Source: an uncultured Oscillospiraceae bacterium (GTDB taxonomy: Bacteria > Bacillota > Clostridia > Oscillospirales > Oscillospiraceae). Taken from it: a DNA stretch of 42,213 nt. The stretch lies in NCBI GenBank assembly GCA_947600025.1, contig CANQFY010000009.1:1-42213 (forward strand), written 5' to 3'. The position numbers were made by a program, and so were the translations under genes. The notes under the pieces are model-generated. The model had not been told where the DNA came from, did no database searches, and saw only the letters and a list, made by a program, of their open reading frames with translations. Numbering within the stretch: position 1 is the first letter of the stretch; every line of letters starts with the position of its first letter. Of the stretch, positions 1-7,590 are shown in pieces.

Positions 1-1295
1 GCCAGGCCCACGCCCAGCAGGGTGGCGGGCACCATGGGGCTGATGAAGGTGGCGCAGTTGCGGCAGACCACCATGGCAATGGCGATGGGCAGCGGCTCCA
101 CGCCGAAGCCCTGGCCGATGCCGATCATGACGGGCAGCATACCGAAGAAATAGCTGTCGGTATCGAAGGCCAGCGCCAGAGGCACGGACAGGATGCCGAT
201 GACCAGAGGCAGATGCTGACCCAGGAAGGTGGGCAGGATATTCCGGATGATCCCGGCCAGGCAGCGTACCACGCTGGGGATGGCCAGCTCGCCCATATAC
301 TTCACGTTGGCCACCACCAGGGCGCCGTTGGCGTCGGCCATGTAGCTGGTGGTCAGGATGCCCATGAGGATGGCGGCGCCCATCAGGGTGGAGCACATCA
401 TCAGTGCGGGACCGGCGTGGAGGTTGATGATCTTCTTATGGGCGGCGGCGGTGAAGCCGTAGTTCACGAACAGGGCAATGGCAGTGCCCAGCATGAAGGG
501 CACATAACTGGGGAACACGTCCCAGATCAGCATGGCGATCACCGCCACGGTGAGCAGCAGGTTGAACCAGAACAGCTTGGGCCGGGCCAGCTCGTTGACG
601 GGGGCGGCCTCGGCGGTCTGGGTGGTCTCCACCTCGGCCAGGGTGCCGTTCAGGCCGGCGCCCCGCTTCTTCTCCTGCCAGCCGGCCAGGACGGCGTGGG
701 CCAGGCAGACGACGATGCCGAAGATCTGAATGGGCAGAATGGTCTGCCACAGGGAGCCCGACTCGATGCCCAGCACGGTGGCGGCCCGCATGGTGGGACC
801 GGCCCAGGGCATCAGATTCAGAATACCCATGGCCAGCACGGCGATCCGCAGAAGGGTGGTAGGCCGCATATTCATCTTCTTGTACACCGGCAGCAGGGCG
901 GGCACAACGATGCAGAAGGTGGAGGCGCCGCCGCCGTCCAGGTGGCCCACCAGGGCGATGATGGCGGTGACCAGGGTGACGCCCATGACGCTCTTACCCA
1001 CCAGCTTCATCAGATTGCCGATGATGACGTCGAACATTCCGGCGTCGGTCATGATGCCGAAGTACAGCACGGAGAACACGAACAGCGCGGCGGTGGGGCC
1101 GGTGCTCTTAAAGCCCGCCTCCACCATCTCGGCCAGCTGCTCAAAGCTGTAATAACCGCCGATGACCAGGATGATGCCGAGAATGGCGGGAAAGACGATA
1201 AAAGCGATACTGGGTTGGGTCTTGCTCTTGAACAGCGTGACCACAATGGCGACAATACATACTAATCCAAGAATTCCAACGACGGTTTCACTCAT
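1..1295 (-). CDS. CitMHS-family citrate/H+ (or metal-citrate) symporter, 3' end cut by window edge
   Basis: An uninterrupted minus-strand frame runs from an ATG at 1295 to the first base of the window, giving 431 residues without a stop. The protein is strongly hydrophobic with many membrane segments. An N-terminal block reading LYFGIMTDAGMFD, then GHLDGGGAS and LPVYKKMNMRP, is typical of the CitMHS family, whose members import citrate, often as a divalent-metal complex. Family members are roughly 430-450 residues, so only a short C-terminal tail should be missing. A good ribosome-binding site (AAGGAG) lies just upstream, and the gene starts 22 bases after citF on the same strand, so it is probably the last or a late gene of the citrate lyase operon and supplies its substrate. 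The family call is from motif recognition; the transported metal or counter-ion cannot be read from the sequence. Confidence 0.85.
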   Translation of the reverse strand, partial: MSETVVGILGLVCIVAIVVTLFKSKTQPSIAFIVFPAILGIILVIGGYYSFEQLAEMVEAGFKSTGPTAALFVFSVLYFGIMTDAGMFDVIIGNLMKLVGKSVMGVTLVTAIIALVGHLDGGGASTFCIVVPALLPVYKKMNMRPTTLLRIAVLAMGILNLMPWAGPTMRAATVLGIESGSLWQTILPIQIFGIVVCLAHAVLAGWQEKKRGAGLNGTLAEVETTQTAEAAPVNELARPKLFWFNLLLTVAVIAMLIWDVFPSYVPFMLGTAIALFVNYGFTAAAHKKIINLHAGPALMMCSTLMGAAILMGILTTSYMADANGALVVANVKYMGELAIPSVVRCLAGIIRNILPTFLGQHLPLVIGILSVPLALAFDTDSYFFGMLPVMIGIGQGFGVEPLPIAIAMVVCRNCATFISPMVPATLLGVGL

Positions 1296-1317
1296 TGTCT
1301 GCTCCTTCTTTCTTTAA

Positions 1318-2874
1318 TTATCCCTGATAGGGTTTGATTTTCTTGACGACGTCCAGAATGGTGCCGTCCCGGGCCTCCAGGACCGCCACCACCTGATCCT
1401 CCCACTGCAGGTCGTCGGGACGGCCCACCAGGGAATACGCCTTTTCCTTCAGGCTCTCAATGGTGACGTGGGGGATGCCGGCCTTGTCCAGGCACTCGAT
1501 CAGATCCGGCCGGAGGGGATTCACGGCGATGCCGTAGTCCGTCACCAGCACGTCCACACAGTCCCCGGGGGTGGTGACGGTGACCACATGCTCGCACACG
1601 GTAGCCATCCGGCCCCGGGTCAGCGGGGTGACGATGATGCACACCTTGCTGCCCGCCGCCGTGTCGGGATGTCCGCCGGGGGCGCCCCGGAGGACACCAT
1701 CGGAACCGGTCAAAACATTGACGTTGAAGCCGGTATCGATCTCCAGCGCCGCCAGAACCACAAAGTCCAGCTTGTTGACGAAGGCGCCCTTGTTGGCGGG
1801 GTTGGCGTACTGGGAGGCGCTCATCTCATAGTGGCCGGGGGTTTGATTGATGGAGTTCACCGCGTCCAGGTCGAAGTCCTGCACGTCGATGACCTTGCCC
1901 ACCTTGCCCTTCTTCAGCAGCTCCACCATGGGGCCGCAGATGCCGCCGATGGCCCAGCCCATTTTGATGTTCCGCTCGTCCATGTACCGCTCCAGGAACA
2001 GATTGGCCGCCAGAGAGGGGCCGCCCACACCGGTCTGGAAGGAGAAGCCATCCTTAAAATAGGGGGTGGAGGCGATGACCCGGGTCACGTCCTCGGCCAT
2101 CATCAGATCCCGGGGATTCTGGGAGATCCGGGCGGCGGCGGAGGCGATTCGCTTGGGGTTGCCGATGGAATCCACTACCACCACCGCGTCCACGTCGATG
2201 GCCTCCACGGAGGCGGGCATGTTGGGGAAGTCCACCAGACAGTCGGTGACCACCACCACATGGTCGGCGTACTTGGCGTCGGTCATGGCGTAGCCCATGC
2301 TGCCGCAGTTGGACTTGCCGCCGATGCCCCGGCAGTTGCCCACGCAATCGCTGGTGGGGGCCGCCACGAAGGCGATGTCGATATGGACCTCCCCGGCCTC
2401 AATGGCCCGGGGGCGGCCGCCGTGGCTGCGGATAATGGCGGGGGTCTTCAGCTTGCCGGCGGAGACCACCTCGCCCATCCGGCCCCGAATGCCGGAGGTC
2501 TGGATGCCGATGACCTTGCCCTGCTCGATATAGTCAGCAATGGGATCGTGGGCGTTGCCCAGGCTGGTGGCGGCGATGGTCAGGTCCTTGAGCCCCAGCT
2601 CCTCGATGGCCGCCGCCATCACCATGTTCACCACATAGTCCCCGTCCCGGAGATGGTGGTGGAAGCTGAAGGTCATACCGTCCTTGGCGCCACACTGCTC
2701 CAGGGCGGCCTTGATGGAATCGACCAGCTTGCTCTCCTGGGGCTTTTCATACCGCCGGGTCCGGGGAGATGCTTTCTGGATGTACTTGCCGTCCATGTAG
2801 TTTTTGCCCTGATAGACCTCCTTACCGCCGGAGAGGAGGTAATCGGGAATTTCTCTTCCTACCGCGTTTTTCAT
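1318..2874 (-). CDS. citF: Citrate lyase alpha subunit (citrate:acetyl-ACP transferase)
   Basis: The 518-residue protein matches the normal length and character of CitF, the subunit that exchanges the acetyl group on the acyl-carrier subunit for citrate, forming citryl-ACP. Recognisable blocks include FSFHHHLRDGDYVVN near residue 70, the Gly-rich GNCRGIGGKSNCGSMGY near residue 190, and SDGVLRGAPGGHPDTAAGSK near residue 405, all typical of the CoA-transferase-like CitF fold. The ATG at 2874 overlaps the citE stop as ATGA, so translation is coupled. It is the third gene in the order citD-citE-citF and is followed 22 bases later by the transporter. No frameshift or missing segment is visible. 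The enzyme acts in the cytoplasm as part of the multi-subunit citrate lyase. Confidence 0.96.
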   Translation of the reverse strand: MKNAVGREIPDYLLSGGKEVYQGKNYMDGKYIQKASPRTRRYEKPQESKLVDSIKAALEQCGAKDGMTFSFHHHLRDGDYVVNMVMAAAIEELGLKDLTIAATSLGNAHDPIADYIEQGKVIGIQTSGIRGRMGEVVSAGKLKTPAIIRSHGGRPRAIEAGEVHIDIAFVAAPTSDCVGNCRGIGGKSNCGSMGYAMTDAKYADHVVVVTDCLVDFPNMPASVEAIDVDAVVVVDSIGNPKRIASAAARISQNPRDLMMAEDVTRVIASTPYFKDGFSFQTGVGGPSLAANLFLERYMDERNIKMGWAIGGICGPMVELLKKGKVGKVIDVQDFDLDAVNSINQTPGHYEMSASQYANPANKGAFVNKLDFVVLAALEIDTGFNVNVLTGSDGVLRGAPGGHPDTAAGSKVCIIVTPLTRGRMATVCEHVVTVTTPGDCVDVLVTDYGIAVNPLRPDLIECLDKAGIPHVTIESLKEKAYSLVGRPDDLQWEDQVVAVLEARDGTILDVVKKIKPYQG

Positions 2875-3785
2875 ACCAAGTCCCCCTCATACAATCCGCA
2901 GGCTCTTGCCAGCCGTAATGTGCGCTCCGCTCCGGGGATAAACGCAATGTCGATCATCTTGCCGTCCACGGTGAACACGCCCACACCGGCGGCGGACTGC
3001 TCCCGGTAGGCCCGGACGATCTTCTCCGCCTGAACGATCTCCTTCTGGGTGGGGGCGAAGACCTGGTGGACATAGCGGATCTGCTTGGGGTTGATCAGGC
3101 TCTTGCCGTCGAAGCCCATGGCCTTGTTCTGCCGGACCTCAGCCTCAAAGCCCGCCTGGTCGTCCAGATTGGTAAAGACGGTGTCGAAGCACTGGATCCC
3201 CGCCGCCCGGGCCGCGATGAGCATCTGGCCCCGGGCCACCAGCAGGTCCACCCCGTCGGGCTGGGGGGTCGTCTGCATGCACTTGCGGAAGTCGCCGCCG
3301 GAGATGGCCACGCCGAACATCCGGGGAGAGGCGGCGCAGATCTCATAGGCGTTGAGAATGCCCTTGGGGCTCTCCAGCGCCGCCATCAGCAGCGTCCGGC
3401 CCTTTTCCACGCCGAACTCCTCCTCCGCCGCTTCCACGGCCTGCTCTACGGTCAGCACGTCCTGGGCGCTCTCGCACTTGGCGATGCGGATGCCGTCGGC
3501 GCCGCCGGCCACGCAGACCCGGATATCCTCCTGCCAGTGGGGGGTATCCAGGCCGTTGATCCGGACGATCACCTCCGTGTCGCCGTAGTCGATGGTGGTC
3601 AGGGCATGGTAGAGGGAGAAGCGGGCGGCGTCCTTCTGGTTCTCTGCCACCGCGTCCTCCAGGTCCAGCATGATGGAGTCACAGCCGTAGATGTAGGCGT
3701 CCTTGATCAGGCCAGGCTTCTGGGCGTTCATGAACATCATGGTCCGGCGGAGCCGGAACCGTTCAGGCTTGGGTCTTGGAATCAT
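2871..3785 (-). CDS. citE: Citrate lyase beta subunit (citryl-ACP lyase)
   Basis: This 304-residue protein is CitE of the HpcH/HpaI aldolase superfamily. It cleaves citryl-ACP to oxaloacetate and acetyl-ACP. The N-terminal stretch RRTMMFMNAQKPGLIKDA followed by SIMLDLEDAVA (acidic residues D41, E43, D44) is the family's conserved start, and GGADGIRIAKCESAQD and ALESPKGILNAYEI are further family blocks. The frame is open further upstream to 3848, but the ATG at 3785 gives the usual CitE N-terminus and overlaps the citD stop by four bases (ATGA), so it is chosen. The 3' end overlaps citF in the same way. Such chained ATGA overlaps suit fixed subunit stoichiometry. Function is known from the family; nothing unusual is seen in the active-site blocks. 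Confidence 0.96.
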   Translation of the reverse strand: MIPRPKPERFRLRRTMMFMNAQKPGLIKDAYIYGCDSIMLDLEDAVAENQKDAARFSLYHALTTIDYGDTEVIVRINGLDTPHWQEDIRVCVAGGADGIRIAKCESAQDVLTVEQAVEAAEEEFGVEKGRTLLMAALESPKGILNAYEICAASPRMFGVAISGGDFRKCMQTTPQPDGVDLLVARGQMLIAARAAGIQCFDTVFTNLDDQAGFEAEVRQNKAMGFDGKSLINPKQIRYVHQVFAPTQKEIVQAEKIVRAYREQSAAGVGVFTVDGKMIDIAFIPGAERTLRLARACGLYEGDLV

Positions 3786-4084
3786 CGCACCGCACCTCCC
3801 CAGGGAATCCCGGAAGCGGACGCGCCGCAGGAGCGGAACACCGCGCACTCCACCCGGGCCTTCAGCGTGCAGTCCAGGGCGCCCTTGTCCACCACCGTGA
3901 TTTTGGCGTCGCGGACCTCCAGCCGGGCCAGGGTGTCCAGAACGGTCTGCCGGATCTGGCGGCCGTACTGGTTCATAACGCTGGACTGCAGGGAAAGCTC
4001 AATGCCCTCCCCGCCGGGCTCCACCGTCACCTGGGCGTCGCTGGACTCCAGGGTGCCGGCGACCGCCGGTTTCAAAATTTCCAT
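3782..4084 (-). CDS. citD: Citrate lyase gamma subunit (acyl carrier protein)
   Basis: The 100-residue protein is the acyl carrier subunit of citrate lyase. The N-terminal motif AGTLESSDAQV includes Ser14, at the position that carries the phosphoribosyl-dephospho-CoA prosthetic group in characterised CitD proteins. The ATG at 4084 is preceded by a strong AAAGGAGG site. A longer open frame up to 4198 exists but would run through the promoter, so it is rejected. It is the first gene of the cit operon, behind the promoter at 4127-4155. Enzymes that make and attach the prosthetic group (CitG, CitX) and acetylate it (CitC) are not encoded in this window, so they must lie elsewhere, perhaps beyond position 1. 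Confidence 0.95.
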   Translation of the reverse strand: MEILKPAVAGTLESSDAQVTVEPGGEGIELSLQSSVMNQYGRQIRQTVLDTLARLEVRDAKITVVDKGALDCTLKARVECAVFRSCGASASGIPWGGAVR

Positions 4085-4126
4085 TGGCAATCCTCCTTTA
4101 GCCAAATTTCGGTTTTTGCTGATACT

Positions 4127-4155
4127 ATGGTACGGGATCTTCGTCCATATGTCAA
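4127..4155 (-). promoter_or_regulatory. Sigma-A-type promoter of the cit operon
   Basis: On the minus strand, TTGACA (4155-4150) is followed after 17 bases by TACCAT (4132-4127). The -35 is a perfect consensus match and the -10 matches at four of six positions. It sits about 40 bases before citD and faces away from the LysR promoter, as expected for an operon controlled by a divergent LysR regulator. Confidence 0.7.
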
Positions 4156-4195
4156 ATACAATTCTTCTTATAAATAATATAGGGAAATTCATATG
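4146..4195. promoter_or_regulatory. Candidate operator: paired CATATG palindromes between lysR and citD
   Basis: Two identical CATATG palindromes lie at 4146-4151 and 4190-4195, 44 bases centre to centre (about four helical turns). The first overlaps the cit operon -35. LysR-type proteins often bind a recognition site and an activation site spaced in this range, with the latter overlapping or next to the -35. The repeat is short, so the assignment is an inference. Confidence 0.3.
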
Positions 4196-4202
4196 CACTT
4201 CC

Positions 4203-4231
4203 TTGACGGCGGAGCGAACCTATATTATAAT
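4203..4231 (+). promoter_or_regulatory. Sigma-A-type promoter of the lysR-response regulator-kinase transcript
   Basis: TTGACG (4203-4208), a 17-base spacer and TATAAT (4226-4231) make an almost perfect housekeeping promoter. It lies about 30 bases before the LysR start codon, with a GAAGGA-type ribosome-binding site between. No other obvious promoter is seen before the two-component genes, so all three are probably read from here. Confidence 0.8.
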
Positions 4232-4259
4232 GTAGAAAAAGAAGGAAAGAAGGCCCGCA

Positions 4260-5153
4260 ATGAACCTGAAGCAAGCCCTCTACGTCAAGACCATCGCCCA
4301 GGAGGGGGGCATCACCGCCGCCGCCAAAAAGCTCTACATCAGCCAGCCCTCCCTGAGTCAAATGCTCCGGCAGATCGAGGAGGAAGTGGGTCTGGCGCTA
4401 TTCGACCGCTCCAAGAGCCCCTTCCGGCCCACCTACGCCGGGGAACGGTATCTCTACGCCGCCACGGTGATGCTGGGCGCCGAGGAGCGAATGCGAAACG
4501 AGCTCCAGGAGATCCGTCAGGAGGACAGCGGCCGTCTCCGGCTGGGCATCAGCGTGCAGCGGGGCGCCCGAATCCTGCCGGGGGTCCTGCCCCAGTTCTT
4601 TCGGGACTTCCCCCATGTGGCCCTGGAACTTCGGGAGGCCGGCAGCGCCGCCCTGGTGGAAATGGTTCGCCAGGGGGAGGTGGACATGGCCCTGGCCTCC
4701 ACCGTGCCCTCCCATCCGGACCTGACCTATCACCTAATCCAGCGGGAGACCATCGGCATCCTGGCGGGGCAGGACAGCCCCCTGGCCGCCCAGGTGCCCT
4801 CCGGGGAGGTCATCGACCTGCGCCAGGTGGCCCAGGGGCCTTTTATCTGCATGACCCCGGACCACAACTCCCGGGTGATCCAGGAGCTGCTGTTCCGGCA
4901 GGAAAATCTGCACCCCCAAATTCTGCTGGAGACCGACAGCATGGAGATCGCCAGCCGGACCACCGTGACCAGCGCCGGGTACTTGATCTGCTCGGATCTG
5001 TACGTCAATCCGGAGAACTACTTCTATCCCATCAAAAATTATGTAAACCGCCATCACTTCTACGCCTGTATTCCAAAAGGGATGCAGCCGCCTAAATATA
5101 TGCGGGCCTTTCTGGAGCTGGTGGAAAAGCGCCTCGGCGGGGAGGAATACTGA
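4260..5153 (+). CDS. LysR-family transcriptional regulator, probable regulator of the citrate operon
   Basis: The 297-residue protein has the LysR layout. A winged helix-turn-helix occupies residues 1-60 (ITAAAKKLYISQPSLSQMLR is the helix-turn-helix, followed by EEEVGLALFDR), and a periplasmic-binding-like effector domain runs from about residue 90 to the end. It is divergent from citD across a 175-base intergenic region that holds both promoters, the classic arrangement for a LysR protein that controls its neighbour and itself. Citrate or a related tricarboxylate is a plausible effector, but that is inference from position. The stop codon (TGA, 5151-5153) directly abuts the ATG of the response regulator, so a one-component and a two-component regulator are translationally linked. 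Confidence 0.9.
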   Translation: MNLKQALYVKTIAQEGGITAAAKKLYISQPSLSQMLRQIEEEVGLALFDRSKSPFRPTYAGERYLYAATVMLGAEERMRNELQEIRQEDSGRLRLGISVQRGARILPGVLPQFFRDFPHVALELREAGSAALVEMVRQGEVDMALASTVPSHPDLTYHLIQRETIGILAGQDSPLAAQVPSGEVIDLRQVAQGPFICMTPDHNSRVIQELLFRQENLHPQILLETDSMEIASRTTVTSAGYLICSDLYVNPENYFYPIKNYVNRHHFYACIPKGMQPPKYMRAFLELVEKRLGGEEY

Positions 5154-5852
5154 ATGGGTCACAAAATTCTGGTGGTGGACGACGACCGGGCCATCGTCCA
5201 GGTGCTGCAAACGGAGCTGGAGCGAGCGGGCTATCAGGTCCGGGCCGCCTTCGACGGGGAGGCGGCGGTGGCCCAGGCGGAAAAATTCCGGCCGGATCTG
5301 ATCATCATGGACGTGATGATGCCCAAGTGCGACGGTCTGGCCGCCACCCTGCGCATCCGGCAGGAGAGCAACGTGCCCATTTTGATGCTCTCGGCCAAGG
5401 CCGAGGGCACAGACCGGGTCCTGGGCCTGGAGGCCGGGGCCGACGACTATTTGGTAAAGCCCTTTTTCCAGCAGGAGCTGCTGGCCCGGGTGAAGGCCCT
5501 GCTCCGGCGCTACCAGCTCCTGGGCTCCGCCCGGGACGGGGCCGCCCGAGACTGCCTCCGGGTGGGGGAGCTGGTGCTGGAGAAGGAGAAAAAGCGGCTG
5601 ACCCTCCGGGGGGAGCCGGTACATCTCACCGCCACGGAATTTCGGATTCTGGAGCTGATGATGGCCAGTCCCGGCCGGGTCTTCTCCGCCGAGGAGATCT
5701 ACGAACGGGTCTGGGAGGCCGACGCCTACGCCGTGGAGAACACGGTGATGGTCCACATTCGCCGCATTCGGGAGAAGATCGAGCTGGATCCCCGGCGGCC
5801 GGAATATCTCAAGGTGATATGGGGGATCGGATATGTTTTGGAAGCGCCGTAA
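5154..5852 (+). CDS. OmpR/PhoB-family response regulator
   Basis: The 232-residue protein has a receiver domain (residues 1-120) with the acidic triad D9-D10-D11, the phosphoacceptor Asp53 in LIIMDVMMP, and the conserved Lys in YLVKP. A winged-helix DNA-binding domain (about 135-230) includes HLTATEFRILELM and VENTVMVHIRRIREKIE, typical of the OmpR group. The ATG begins immediately after the lysR stop, with a GGGGAGG site inside the lysR tail. The 3' end overlaps the kinase gene by 20 bases. It should be phosphorylated by that kinase. Its target genes are not evident, although the acyltransferase and DUF2079 genes lie just downstream. Confidence 0.95.
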   Translation: MGHKILVVDDDRAIVQVLQTELERAGYQVRAAFDGEAAVAQAEKFRPDLIIMDVMMPKCDGLAATLRIRQESNVPILMLSAKAEGTDRVLGLEAGADDYLVKPFFQQELLARVKALLRRYQLLGSARDGAARDCLRVGELVLEKEKKRLTLRGEPVHLTATEFRILELMMASPGRVFSAEEIYERVWEADAYAVENTVMVHIRRIREKIELDPRRPEYLKVIWGIGYVLEAP

Positions 5853-7494
5853 TACGGGGGGGATGGCCCTGTGCTGCCTGGCCGCCCTGCTGCTGACCCT
5901 GGGGCTGGGGCTGCGGACCGCCGCCGATGGGGCTGTGGGTACCACCACCTCTCAAACCGCCGCGTCCTCTACCCAGCCCGGCAGCAGCTTTGCCACCGAG
6001 TCCCCCACCCATTCGGAGGATACCACCGCGCCCGACACCCATCCGGAGGATACTACCGCGCCCGACGCCACCGGGGTGGATTCCACCTCCGTCACCGCTC
6101 AGGAGGTCCCCACCACGGCGGGGCAAGGCCGGGACCATATCAGTCCCCAGACCGGCCGGATCCTCCGGGGGACGGCCCTGGCCTGCTTCCTGCTGGGGGG
6201 CGTGCTGGCGTGCCTCGCGGTACTGTTTCTTCCCGCGGCGGGGGCAGGGCCGGGGATCGGCCCGGACGGGGCCCTGACAGGCGTGGGGCTGTTCCTTCTG
6301 CTGTTTTCGCAGGACCCGTCCAGCTTTTCCCTGCTGCCCCTGACCTGGGGCGAATTGGGCCGGGGGCTGCTGTTCTGCTGGCTGCCACTGGCGGCCCTGC
6401 TGCTGGGCTGCCGGGAGCTGCGGCGGTGGCTCCGGGTTCGACTTTCCCCGGACTGGTCCTGGATCCACCGGGTCTGGGTCCGGGTTGCCCCCGGGCCGGG
6501 GAGCTACGCCGCCGGGCTGCTGGCCACCTCCTTGGGAACCGTCCTGATAGCGGCGGTGCTGGCTCTGGCCCCGGCCTGGCCTGTTTCGGGACAGGCCCTG
6601 GGGGGTGGAGCCGTGCTGGCCGCCTCCTGCCTGCCGGCGCTGTGGTGCTTTGCCCGGTTCTGCCGGGGCATGGATCGGCTGTCCCGCCAAATTCGGGACC
6701 TTTCCCTCGGCGGGGAGGTCCCCACGGCGCCCGGCCCCTTCCAATCCGAGCGGGAAGCTCTGGCGGCGCTGCAACAGCGCCAGGCCGAGGCGGTGGAGGC
6801 CGCCGTGAAGAGCGAGCGGTTCAAGGTAGATTTGATCGCCAACGTGTCCCACGATCTGCGCACCCCCCTGACCGCCATTTTGGGCTACGCCGAGCTGCTG
6901 CAAAGCGAGCGTCTCTCCCCCGAGGGTCAGAGCCAGCTGGAAAAGCTGACCAGCCGGGCCGGGTACATGACGGGCCTGGTGGACTCCATATTCGAGCTGA
7001 CCAAGGTCTCCAGCGGCGCCGCCCCGGCCAATATGCAAAGCATCGACCTGATCCGCCTGCTGGAGCAGACCCTGGGCCTCTACGACGACCGGCTCCGGGA
7101 GGCGAACCTTTCGGTCCGCCGCCACTACTGCGCCGAGCAGCTGCCCCTGCGCACCGACGGGACCCGGCTCCATCAGGTGCTGGCCAATCTGCTGGGCAAC
7201 TGCGCCAAGTACGCCCTCCCCGGCACCCGGATCCACCTGACGGTGACGGAGGATGAGCAGACCGCCTCTGTCCGGCTGACCAACATCGCCGCCTATGAAA
7301 TGGACTTCACCCCGGAGGAGATCACCCAGCGCTTCGCCCGGGGGGACAAGGCCCGCTCCACCCCCGGAAGCGGCCTGGGCCTGGCCATCGCCCAGACCTA
7401 CACCGCCTCCTTGGGCGGCGAATTCACCGTGGGCGTCGATGGGGACCAGTTCTCCGCCACCGTAAGGCTTCCTAAAACTGAAAGAAATTTGTAA
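5833..7494 (+). CDS. Membrane sensor histidine kinase with a tandem-repeat extracytoplasmic region
   Basis: This 553-residue kinase has an N-terminal hydrophobic segment (about residues 10-28), a Thr/Ser/Pro-rich extracytoplasmic stretch (about 30-110), then further membrane segments around 115-140, 150-195 and 230-275. The HisKA domain carries the H-box HDLRTPLTA with His340. The ATPase domain has an N-box (LANLLGNCAKYA) and a G-rich box (GSGLGLAIAQTY), but no DxGxG motif; the equivalent region reads NIAAYEMDFTPEE. I recall this pattern in other clostridial VanS-like kinases, so it need not mean inactivity. Two 10-residue units, THxEDTTAPD, repeat within the extracytoplasmic stretch. The gene overlaps the response regulator by 20 bases and is followed by a strong terminator. 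The signal it senses is unknown. Confidence 0.92.
   Translation: MFWKRRNTGGMALCCLAALLLTLGLGLRTAADGAVGTTTSQTAASSTQPGSSFATESPTHSEDTTAPDTHPEDTTAPDATGVDSTSVTAQEVPTTAGQGRDHISPQTGRILRGTALACFLLGGVLACLAVLFLPAAGAGPGIGPDGALTGVGLFLLLFSQDPSSFSLLPLTWGELGRGLLFCWLPLAALLLGCRELRRWLRVRLSPDWSWIHRVWVRVAPGPGSYAAGLLATSLGTVLIAAVLALAPAWPVSGQALGGGAVLAASCLPALWCFARFCRGMDRLSRQIRDLSLGGEVPTAPGPFQSEREALAALQQRQAEAVEAAVKSERFKVDLIANVSHDLRTPLTAILGYAELLQSERLSPEGQSQLEKLTSRAGYMTGLVDSIFELTKVSSGAAPANMQSIDLIRLLEQTLGLYDDRLREANLSVRRHYCAEQLPLRTDGTRLHQVLANLLGNCAKYALPGTRIHLTVTEDEQTASVRLTNIAAYEMDFTPEEITQRFARGDKARSTPGSGLGLAIAQTYTASLGGEFTVGVDGDQFSATVRLPKTERNL
6007..6066 (+). repeat. Two-copy 30-bp tandem repeat inside the kinase gene
   Basis: Units at 6007-6036 and 6037-6066 match at 28 of 30 bases; the two differences are C/T changes. 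They encode two THxEDTTAPD units in the exposed part of the kinase. In-frame 30-bp units can expand or contract by replication slippage without breaking the reading frame. Confidence 0.85.
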
Positions 7495-7520
7495 GAATCC
7501 CATTGGGTTTTTTGAAAGGT

Positions 7521-7562
7521 CCGCCCAGTATCCTGAAAGAAGGATACCGGGCGGGCTTTTTT
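7521..7562 (+). terminator. Intrinsic terminator after the two-component genes
   Basis: A 13-bp stem (7521-7533 with 7542-7554, one A-C mismatch) with an 8-base loop is followed by GCTTTTTTG. It ends the lysR-response regulator-kinase transcript 26 bases after the kinase stop codon. Confidence 0.88.
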
Positions 7563-7590
7563 GCCCTCCCGCGCGAAGGAGGGCTTTTTC
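7563..7590 (+). promoter_or_regulatory. Hairpin that hides the acyltransferase ribosome-binding site
   Basis: GCCCTCC (7563-7569) pairs perfectly with GGAGGGC (7578-7584), and the right arm is the Shine-Dalgarno of the gene starting at ATG 7591. A short T run (7585-7589) follows, so the same structure could act as a weak terminator. It lies directly after the main terminator. Pairing is seen in the sequence; a regulatory role is inference. Confidence 0.5.

Noticed and set aside
1468..3009. Long plus-strand open frame opposite citF and citE
   Set aside because: It is antisense to clear genes, rich in Gly/His/Val/Asp as expected from reversed GC-biased codons, and has no ribosome-binding site or family resemblance.
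7237..7400. Kinase judged inactive because the DxGxG motif is missing
   Set aside because: The N-box and the second glycine box are intact, and I recall the same replaced segment in other clostridial VanS-like kinases, so loss of activity is not supported.
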